Part shown: positions 57,196 to 64,000 of the stretch, one piece after another | How the letters are laid out: every line of letters begins with the position of its first letter | Position numbering within the stretch: the stretch's first letter is position 1 | The notes under the pieces: model-generated | Database searches by the model: none | The model's input: the letters and a program-made list of their open reading frames with translations, nothing else | What the model was told of the DNA's origin: nothing | Assembly: GCA_025716815.1 (NCBI GenBank) | Contig: JAIXMN010000050.1 | Coordinates: 1-64,000, forward strand | Length of the DNA stretch: 64,000 nucleotides | Source of the DNA: Dichotomocladium elegans | Taxonomy: Eukaryota > Mucoromycota > Mucoromycetes > Mucorales > Lichtheimiaceae | Reading direction: 5' to 3' | Made by a program: the position numbers and the translations under genes

Positions 57196-58245
57196 CAGGG
57201 ACCGATATTTTCATATCCGCTTGCGTGACAGGACAATCGCACCTATCAAAGGTACTTCCTCTACCCAGGATCCATCACTGGTCTTGAAGAGGACAATGAA
57301 AAGAGAATGCTCTCATCTGATACGTCCTAACAGGATTAAGCACTTACATCGCCGTTCTAATAGAATTATTATAAAAGAGAGATATTTTATTTTCAGGAAT
57401 AAACATCAACCTCAAAGATACTTTTCTAGTTGTCTTTTTTCACTCTCTCTAACCCATCCACCTCATCTCGTCTCAACTACCACAAACGCATCAAGTACCT
57501 CGCACTTTATTTTTTCTTGTAAATATCATTCAAGCTTGACTCACCTCACACTTGGTTACTAATATGTCTTTAAATACAGACACTTACCAAAGATCCACTA
57601 TGTCCAACTCAAGCACTTCTAACCTTGGCAAACGTTCCTCTGATCTTATGGTCAGCAGCGATTCTGAAGTTGATGTAGGTTATCAAATATTAACTAGAGA
57701 CCTGCCTTCTGAGCTGTCAATTTCGAAACAGGGAATGCCCAGGTTATCCAGGGGAGGCAGCTTTATGTCCCTTGACCGCCAAGATTCCATCACGTCAATT
57801 GATTCCGAGTGGGATGAGGACAATGGCAATGGCAATGGCGGCGGCCAGGACTCAAGCTCCGTCCAGTCCGCCGAAGGAGTGAGCGTCAAGGCCCGAAAGA
57901 ACTGGGTGTACAAATGGTTTGACGCCGTTGAAGATCCAGTAACCAATACGCTCTATTACCGGTGTCGATTCACCGTTGGGAGCAAGGCATCACGTTGCAA
58001 TAAGCGGTACAAGGACCCACGAGGTTCCACGACTGTTCTGAAGAAGCACCTTGGGACCCATTGCATTACTGCGGACACGTCGCTTACGCCGACCCAGCAA
58101 GGGACATTCCTTGACCGGCACTTCAGAGGTAGTGGGGATCTCATCCCTCCCCAATTCAACGATGAGCAGTTTAGACAAGCACTCGCGCTTTTCGTTGTGT
58201 CTGCGGCTTTGCCATTTACAATTGTCGAGAATCGCCACTTTCATA

Positions 58246-59276
58246 CAGGATTTTTACTTTCCTCTCGTACAGTAGTGGGGAAATAAAACCAAGGTGCAAG
58301 TAATTTTAAAAGCAGGAAGGTTGGTCTCAACATGTTTCATTTTAAATCCACAAAAAAATAAGGGAAGAGACAAGGACCGCCGCTGAAAAGACGTAGGGAG
58401 AGTAAGTAAAGGTCAAAGTCTAAGTAGAAGACACAAGGCGCAGGATAAAAAGATTAATCGGAAAGTAACAAATAAAAGGTGTGATTTTCGAGGCACAACA
58501 CAGTGCGTGGATAATACCAGATATTAAGTGGAAGTAGCAAAGTGTGAATAATATTAAACGCTAGAGTGACACACACGCACTCGGATATTTTTTTTGGTGG
58601 CACGGGAGCAATACCAAAGTGAGTGTTTATTAGTGCTGAGCAACATATAATCGGTCAAAGGAGAGTCAGAACACAAGCTACCATTAATATTTAATAAGGT
58701 ATGGGACTTTGAACAAGTATTTGCTATTATGCACGTTGAGGCCGGCCAGCTTTTACTATAAAAGGAGAAGCAAAGAAGAGTACTCTAGTGAAGAGAAGTT
58801 CCGTTATAAAAGAAACTAAAGACAGCTGGCTGGGACTCCCACAAGAAAATTTTTATTGCTCTTCTTCCACGCTTTTTTTTTTACTGTGCGCATTCAAACG
58901 CAAAATCGGAAAATCGTCATGCTTCCCAAGCTGAGATTGGCGCCGAACACCCCGCAGACAACTCAAGGAAAGACGAATGCCCCACTTTTGACGCGTAAGA
59001 TTGTAAAGCTCGCTTCTGTGGTAACTGCCATCGTCAGGTTCTTTAAGATGCTTTGTAAATCCGCAAGTGATTGGCTCTTGCAAAGATTACAAAGCACATT
59101 CAGTTCTGCCGAAAAACGAATAAAGTACGAGGCCGTCGTCTTCAACACTTCGGACGTGGTGCAAAGAGCTTGTTGATTTTGCCAACAAACTTATATTTAT
59201 ATATCACAAACAACGCTCGCAGGCTAGCGAAGGAAACACGGAAAGGAAGGAATAATCAGTGAGGCTCTGTTGCAAT
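58246..59276 (+). repeat. Left terminal inverted repeat of Tc1-like element
   Basis: Pairs with 60806-61828. A 106-codon frame (58856-59176) and two opposite frames occur in identical form in both arms simply because the arms are copies; I do not call them genes. Confidence 0.93.
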
Positions 59277-59628
59277 CAGTCGAGTGCTTGCTGGAAATGA
59301 GTATGAGATCTGAGAAAGGATGTCGAGAGTTGCGGCAGCTGACTGAGAGTAGACTGGCGCAGGTTGTCAGTGCTTGTGAGGTTTCATTACTCGACGCAAG
59401 AGGTAATTAAAAGGTTGAATCGGGATCCATTGAGTTGCGAAAACCAAAAAGTGTGTTGCATTACGACTGTGTGTGTGCATAGATGGTCCTATCTACTCAT
59501 GGTGGCCACATTTGCAAGCTACTGTTCTTCAGCCCCGCGTTGATGCACAATCTGCACCATCCATCAATTTAGTAGATCACATATAGGTCTGAGCTGTCAA
59601 CTCAAGAGAAAAAAGAAAACCTGGACGC

Positions 59629-60386
59629 ATGCAGAAGATTACAGAGGAGGGACGTGCCTTCATTGATGATTTTATCGCCAAATACAATTCTGCGACTTTG
59701 GTACAAATCCAGACCGCTTAACTCACAAAACTTGATGTCCAACTCGGCTTGTCCACCATATACAAGTATTTGACGAGGCAGTGTCGACTGTCTCTTAAGC
59801 GTGCCATTTTTTACCTGGAGAAAAGGAATGCTGACGAAACCAAAGACAAGCGTTTGGCGTACGTCCAGGAATGGATCTCATCAGGAGCACTGGATTACGA
59901 GAAGAATTGCGTTTTCATTGTTGAGGCATCTTACAACCTCTCGATGAGCCGCAACTATGCGTGGTCTTTGGTTGGTGAGCCAGCTCGAGGCATGGTTAAG
60001 AAGATGCACACGCGACTCCGCACATTACTAGCTGCAATCTCCCATGAAGGGTTGATAGGTGCTTCCATTAAGGAAGGTAAAGGTGGCACCAAGAGCTCTG
60101 ACTTTCTCGCCTTCCTGCAGGAGGTGATGGACGACCTGGACCGCGATGGACGTCGAGGTTGGTACCTGGTTTGTGATAATGCGGCAATACACAAGACCAA
60201 GGCCGTCCGTGAGGCAGTGGAGGGCCGGGGGCACCATATGGTGTACTTACATACTCACCGTTCCTTAACCCAATTGAGGAATTCTTCTGAAAAGTGAAGA
60301 CCGTTTTTCGACGAGTGGCGGTGGACGTCGATCGCCGAAAAGCCCATACCTTTCCCCTCCCACTCGTTATTACTCGCCATGAATAG
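59629..60386 (+). pseudogene. Tc1/mariner (DD34E) transposase, broken
   Basis: It starts at ATG 59629 (MQKITEEGRAFIDDF). An in-frame TAA at 59719 is followed by continued homology: LGLSTIYKYLTRQ (helix-turn-helix end), KNCVFIVEASYNLS where the first catalytic Asp should precede Glu but reads Val, RTLLAAISHEGLIG, FLAFLQEVMDDL, WYLVCDNAAIHK (second Asp). At about 60250 bases are missing in the YLPPYSP motif and the frame shifts to YSPFLNPIEEFF (Glu). A TGA at 60288 and then KVKTVFRRV follow, ending at 60386. Three independent lesions plus the lost Asp make it inactive. Confidence 0.85.
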
Positions 60387-60798
60387 CTACAACGCGACGG
60401 TGATGACGGTACGCTGCCCAGCAGCGAAGACAACCGAAGAGGATTTGCTCGCATTTGTGAGCAAAATCATCTCCCATTACAGGGAGATCCCATGTGAGAA
60501 GCCTCGACTGATGTTCGACGCAATGCCAGCTCGCTTTGAGTCGAGTATCATCACTTTGGCGAACCAAAACGGCTTTCTGGCGTTTTTCCTTCCTCCACTT
60601 CGGTCGGGCACATTAAACCCAACTGACGCAATCTTTGCCACAATCCAAGAGACACTTCCGAGGGGTAAAGAGATTGACGACCGGGATAGGGTTGCCTGTC
60701 GCTTCGTCACCATAGCAAACGACTTGCCTCCGCAGGTTTTTCTCGAGGCCATTTGCAACACATTAGGTCTCAGCATTCCTGTGTCTAATACACAATAA
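60379..60798 (+). CDS. Second DDE-like reading frame of the Tc1-like element
   Basis: 139 codons, overlapping the end of the first transposase. It has LLAMNSYNATVMTV, TTEEDLLAFVSKII, PRLMFDAMPARFESSI, FLAFFLPPLRSGTLNPTDAIF and IQETLPRG. The spacing between FD and NPTD is 35 residues, as in the second and third acidic positions of DDE/DDD transposases, and the LPP...LNP box fits that family. The part with the first Asp is absent. It may be the C-terminal half of a second, distinct transposase. A decayed relative seems to lie at 50586-50890 on the minus strand. Confidence 0.5.
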   Translation: MNSYNATVMTVRCPAAKTTEEDLLAFVSKIISHYREIPCEKPRLMFDAMPARFESSIITLANQNGFLAFFLPPLRSGTLNPTDAIFATIQETLPRGKEIDDRDRVACRFVTIANDLPPQVFLEAICNTLGLSIPVSNTQ

Positions 60799-60805
60799 AA
60801 GATGG

Positions 60806-61828
60806 TTAATTGCAGCAGAACCTCACTGATTATTCCTTCCTTTCCGTGTTTCCTTCGCGTTTGTTTGTGGTATATAAATATAAGTTTGTTGGCAAAATCA
60901 ACAAGCTCTTTGCACCACGTCCGAAGTGTTGAAGACGACGGCCTCGTACTTTATTCGTTTTTCGGCAGAACTGAATGTGCTTTGTAATCTTTGCAAGAGC
61001 CAATCACTTGCGGATTTACAAAGCATCTTAAAGAACCTGACGATGGCAGTTACCACAGAAGCGAGCTTTACAATCTTACGCGTCAAAAGTGGGGCATTCG
61101 TCTTTCCTTGAGTTGTCTGCGGGGTGTTCGGCGCCAATCTCAGCTTGGGAAGCATGACGATTTTCCGATTTTGCGTTTGAATGCGCACAGTAAAAAAAAA
61201 AGCGTGGAAGAAGAGCAATAAAAATTTTCTTGTGGGAGTCCCAGCCAGCTGTCTTTAGTTTCTTTTATAACGGAACTTCTCTTCACTAGAGTACTCTTCT
61301 TTGCTTCTCCTTTTATAGTAAAAGCTGGCCGGCCTCAACGTGCATAATAGCAAATACTTGTTCAAAGTCCCATACCTTATTAAATATTAATGGTAGCTTG
61401 TGTTCTGACTCTCCTTTGACCGATTATATGTTGCTCAGCACTAATAAACACTCACTTTGGTATTGCTCCCGTGCCACCAAAAAAAATATCCGAGTGCGTG
61501 TGTGTCACTCTAGCGTTTAATATTATTCACACTTTGCTACTTCCACTTAATATCTGGTATTATCCACGCACTGTGTTGTGCCTCGAAAATCACACCTTTT
61601 ATTTGTTACTTTCCGATTAATCTTTTTATCCTGCGCCTTGTGTCTTCTACTTAGACTTTGACCTTTACTTACTCTCCCTACGTCTTTTCAGCGGCGGTCC
61701 TTGTCTCTTCCCTTATTTTTTTGTGGATTTAAAATGAAACATGTTGAGACCAACCTTCCTGCTTTTAAAATTACTTGCACCTTGGTTTTATTTCCCCACT
61801 ACTGTACGAGAGGAAAGTAAAAATCCTG
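60806..61828 (-). repeat. Right terminal inverted repeat of Tc1-like element
   Basis: Reverse complement of 58246-59276, ending GTAAAAATCCTG followed by the TA duplication. Confidence 0.93.
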
Positions 61829-62701
61829 TACATTACTCAACCTTGCGCAATCAGCACCAAATCCAAGAGCAGTCAAACCGCCAAGCAACGATACGCTTGC
61901 ACGCGCTGTATCTCACCTGTACGAGTATTACAAGTCTCGGATTATTGTCGTCCTACAAGAGCAAGAGAATCTGGCGTATACTGTTGACGCTTGGACCAGC
62001 GAATGGAGAACTGCCTTCCTCGGCGTCACCGTTCATTGGATTGACACCGAGTGGACACAACAGTCGATTGTTTTGGGTTTCGAAGAGCTTGTTGGACCAC
62101 ACACAGGAGCAAACATGGCGGCCGCTTTTGGAAAGGTCCTAAATGACTGGGGCCTCTCAAGGAAACCATTTTTTTTGACTGCTGACAACGCGTCAAATAT
62201 GATCAAGATGGCCGAGCAAGTCGAGCGTAGTGTCGGCATCACTGTTTTTAATGCAACGGAAAATCGTATTCCTTGCATCGCGCACGTTATTAATCTCGCT
62301 GCTCAGAGTGTGATCCGCGACAGTTTAAAGGCTGAGGCAGCTGACAGCGAGCAAGGGGCTTTTGAGGACGAAGAAGAAGGACCAGATGACAACACACCAG
62401 GTAAATATCAGAAAAAAAGATGAAATGAGCACACTTTTTCAACGCGACTAAATATCCTCACCTTAGAGCAACCCCAGCGGTATTTCTAAAACATAGTGAC
62501 TTCCCTATATTTAGAAATAGAAATAGAAATGTGCATCCCCAGCGGTTTTTCTAAACGATTGCTATTTTCAAAAATTTGCTTCGTGCCAAGGTCCCCGCTT
62601 GCTAAAGATAGCAAGGCTCCCTACCGTTTTTCTATATTTCAGTTTCCCCGATAACCTGTAACTTTGAATACTTCTTTTTACTCGTCCCTTTTTTTTTAAA
62701 C

Positions 62702-63558
62702 ATGTCCAACCCTGCTATCACCACCGCCATTGACAACGCTATCTCCAACGTCTCATCGGGGCCTGTGAGAAAAGGCAATCGAAGCACTGGCTATAAGCCA
62801 GATGAGGACAAGATGCTGGCGCATGCTTGGGTCCGCGTCTCCACGGATGGAATCAGCGGCAACAGCCAAACTGAGAAGGAATTCTGGAGACGCGTACTGG
62901 ACGATTATGAATCCACCAGACTGTCGAAGTGGGGAGGAAGATATTCCCAGCGAGAGGCGGGCGGTCTGGCCAGCCGCTGGCAAAAAATAAAGAAGGAGCT
63001 CCTGAAGTTTGCCGGCTACAAGGCCAGAGCCGAGCGCGAACGGGGCAGTGGACAGAACGATGGCGACGTCGTAAGTACTTGATCCTAGGTGTAGCGGTAT
63101 ATAATATGATAATGGTGATAACTAAATTATGCTGGAAGTATAATGTCGCCAAAGACTTGTTCCTGGCGGCGGAAGAACGAAGTCTCGACTTCGAGTATGT
63201 GTGGCCGATCGTGTGTGATCAGCCATGCTGGCGAGACTGGTCGGCCAAAGGAAAGGGCAAGGCGTCTAGTGCTGAGTCTGGAAATGATGGGGCCGAAAGT
63301 TCTGATGCCCGTCCTGCTGGCCGCAAGCAGCAGAAGCTGCTGGAGGAGCGAAAGCGCAAGTGGGACGAGATCCACGAGAAGAACATCGAGCAAAACGATG
63401 CTTTTCTCGTGGAGATGCGCAGGAAGAATACGCTCCTTCAGGAATTGAAGGAGAACGCGATCATGTCTGTCAACATGTCGACTTTGACAGACATGCAACG
63501 TGCATATTATGAGCATATGCAAAAGGAAATAATGGAGAAGCGAAACATCGCACAATAA
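62702..63558 (+). CDS. Harbinger ORF1, Myb/SANT-like DNA-binding protein
   Basis: Two exons (62702-63070 and 63139-63558) join to 262 residues. The N-terminal trihelix/SANT-like domain shows YKPDEDKMLAHAWVRVSTD, FWRRVLDDYES, SQREAGGLASRWQKIKKEL. Exon 2 continues with DLFLAAEERSLDFEYVWPIV and CWRDW. A Lys/Glu-rich helical C-terminus with a coiled coil (RKQQKLLEERKRKWDEIHEK, VEMRRKNTLLQELKE) follows, resembling the NAM-associated C-terminal domain. In Harbinger elements this protein brings the transposase to the nucleus and to the element ends. It appears intact. Confidence 0.85.
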
Positions 63559-63566
63559 AAAAATGT

Positions 63567-64000
63567 TTATTCTTGATTCCCCCGCATTTGCCACAGATGA
63601 TGCGAAAGGTCTGTTCGTAGTTGCATGGAGATATTCCGATCCTTGATCATCCTGTCGCGGCCAGTCAACTCTTCAAGATTATTGTTATCTTGACGGGAAA
63701 CCAGGGCAATAGGATCTTCTTCGTGAAGATATTGCGGGTCATCATCGTCGCGCTCATCCTCGACGATCATGTTATGCATGATAATGCATGCCTTCATGAC
63801 CTTTTCAAGGTCGGAATGCTTCCACAATCTTGCTGGTCTGGAAATGATCTGGAAGCGGCCTTGAAGAACCCCGAAAGCTCTCTCGATATCTTTACGTACG
63901 CTTTCATGGACGGTAGTAAAATACTATAAAGAAAACAACCCCATATTAGAAACAGATATACAAAAATAGTGTAGCTACATACCTGTTCGCGCTGTCCTCT
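63567..64000 (-). CDS. PIF/Harbinger DDE transposase, C-terminal part
   Basis: It reads leftward from beyond the window. After an intron at about 63928-63982, the visible part has YFTTVHESVRKDIERAFGVL (with the catalytic Glu), QGRFQIISRPARLW, MKACIIMHNMIVEDERDDDD and a short tail to the stop at 63567. These are family signatures (RKD.ERAFGVLQ.RF and CIILHNMIVEDE). The two Asp of the triad lie beyond the right edge. The gene is convergent with ORF1, 8 bases apart. Confidence 0.88.

Larger units (their letters stand above)
58246..61828 (+). mobile_element. Tc1/mariner-like transposon with about 1-kb terminal inverted repeats, TA target duplication
   Basis: Ends are CAGGATTTTTACTTTCC (58246) and its complement (to 61828), flanked by TA at 58244-58245 and 61829-61830. 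The inverted repeats run to about 59276 on the left and from about 60806 on the right. They look nearly identical, with one roughly 10-base difference near 59215-59232 and a few substitutions at the inner end. Total 3583 bases. The centre holds two DDE-like reading frames on the plus strand. It splits a hAT transposase in frame. Confidence 0.95.
57564..62423 (+). pseudogene. hAT transposase, split by a 3.58-kb Tc1-like insertion
   Basis: The start ATG at 57564 leads through a Ser-rich N-terminus to a BED zinc finger (WVYKWFDAVED, YRCRF...SRCNKRYKD, LKKHLGTHC, about residues 115-170). The hAT signature FTIVENRHFHT follows, ending at the TA at 58244. After the insertion the frame continues exactly (codon ACA formed across the junction) with LLNLAQSAPN, LYEYYKSRIIVVL, YTVDAWTSEWR (first catalytic Asp), HWIDTEW, GPHTGANMAAAF and LTADNASNMIKM (second Asp). 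Near 62400 a possible intron donor (CCAG|GTAAAT) appears, followed after 66 bases by the Harbinger insertion. The C-terminal dimerisation region is beyond the window. It appears intact apart from the insertions. Confidence 0.9.
57196..64000 (+). mobile_element. hAT transposon, carrying nested Tc1-like and Harbinger insertions; right end outside window
   Basis: The proposed left end is CAGGGACCGATATTTTC at 57196, the CAGGG start being usual for hAT terminal repeats. The 8 bases before it (TTGATGTT) would be the target duplication. The partner is outside the window, so the border is a proposal. It lies inside the gypsy gag. The transposase gene is described separately. Confidence 0.7.
62466..64000 (+). 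mobile_element. PIF/Harbinger transposon, right end outside window
   Basis: The proposed end GAGCAACCCCAGCGG at 62466 follows TTA (62463-62465), the usual 3-base target of PIF/Harbinger. The subterminal motif GCATCCCCAGCGGTTTTTCT is repeated at about 62534. Inside are the two convergent genes typical of the superfamily: a Myb/SANT-like ORF (+) and a DDE transposase (-). It sits just behind the visible hAT coding sequence. Confidence 0.85.

Noticed and set aside
58856..59176. 106-codon frame as a gene, with its twin at 60898-61218
   Set aside because: Its presence twice follows from the inverted repeats. No domain is seen, and opposite frames are equally open.

Overview
The window looks like nuclear DNA of an early-diverging filamentous fungus, most likely a Mucoromycota species of the Mucorales type. 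Genes carry many short (about 50-90 base) GT-AG introns. Every confident protein is eukaryotic and fungal-like: VPS41, SURF4/ERV29, DGAT2, PBDC1, a DYRK kinase, a Zn2Cys6 factor, a GTPBP1/2-type GTPase and a carotenoid oxygenase. Transposons are of fungal kinds (Crypton, chromodomain Ty3/gypsy, hAT, Tc1/mariner, PIF/Harbinger). A cobalamin adenosyltransferase also fits early-diverging fungi better than Dikarya, most of which do not use B12. The lineage is an inference from gene content; no rRNA or mitochondrial marker is present.

Layout. 1-10.8 kb is gene-poor and repeat-rich: a decayed Crypton (YR recombinase plus GCR1_C domain), a solo gypsy LTR, a 482-base tract without any A inside a polypyrimidine block, a diverged inverted duplication, a GC-rich region with one glutamine-rich reading frame, a 270-base three-copy tandem repeat, and an LTR relic. 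10.8-48.7 kb is the genic part: carotenoid oxygenase (+), ATP:cob(I)alamin adenosyltransferase (+), VPS41 (-), PBDC1 (+), L-2-hydroxyglutarate dehydrogenase (+), a DCAF-type WD40 protein (-), a DYRK kinase (-), a double Zn2Cys6 regulator (+), a pyrimidine 5'-nucleotidase (-), an alpha/beta hydrolase with N-terminal membrane segments (-), DGAT2 (+), a small membrane protein (-), SURF4/ERV29 (-) and a GTPBP-type GTPase (+). Relics of one Tc1/mariner family lie between them at 28.5-29.2, 38.2-38.7 and 40.5-40.7 kb.

48.7-64 kb is a nested transposon pile. A decayed DDE transposase is followed by a chromodomain gypsy element on the minus strand. That element has been hit by three solo LTRs of three families, each with a perfect 5-base target duplication, and by a hAT element. 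The hAT transposase is itself split by a 3.58-kb TA-flanked Tc1/mariner-like element with about 1-kb inverted repeats, and further on by a PIF/Harbinger element that runs off the right edge. Removing the Tc1-like element with one TA restores the hAT reading frame, and removing each solo LTR with one TSD restores the gypsy frame, so the order of events can be read from the sequence.

Functional links between the genes are loose. L2HGDH and PBDC1 are tandem neighbours. The adenosyltransferase and VPS41 converge with about 134 bases between them. DGAT2, the hydrolase and the carotenoid oxygenase all act on lipids but are not an obvious cluster. Exon borders were worked out by hand from reading frame, splice sites and protein family conservation.
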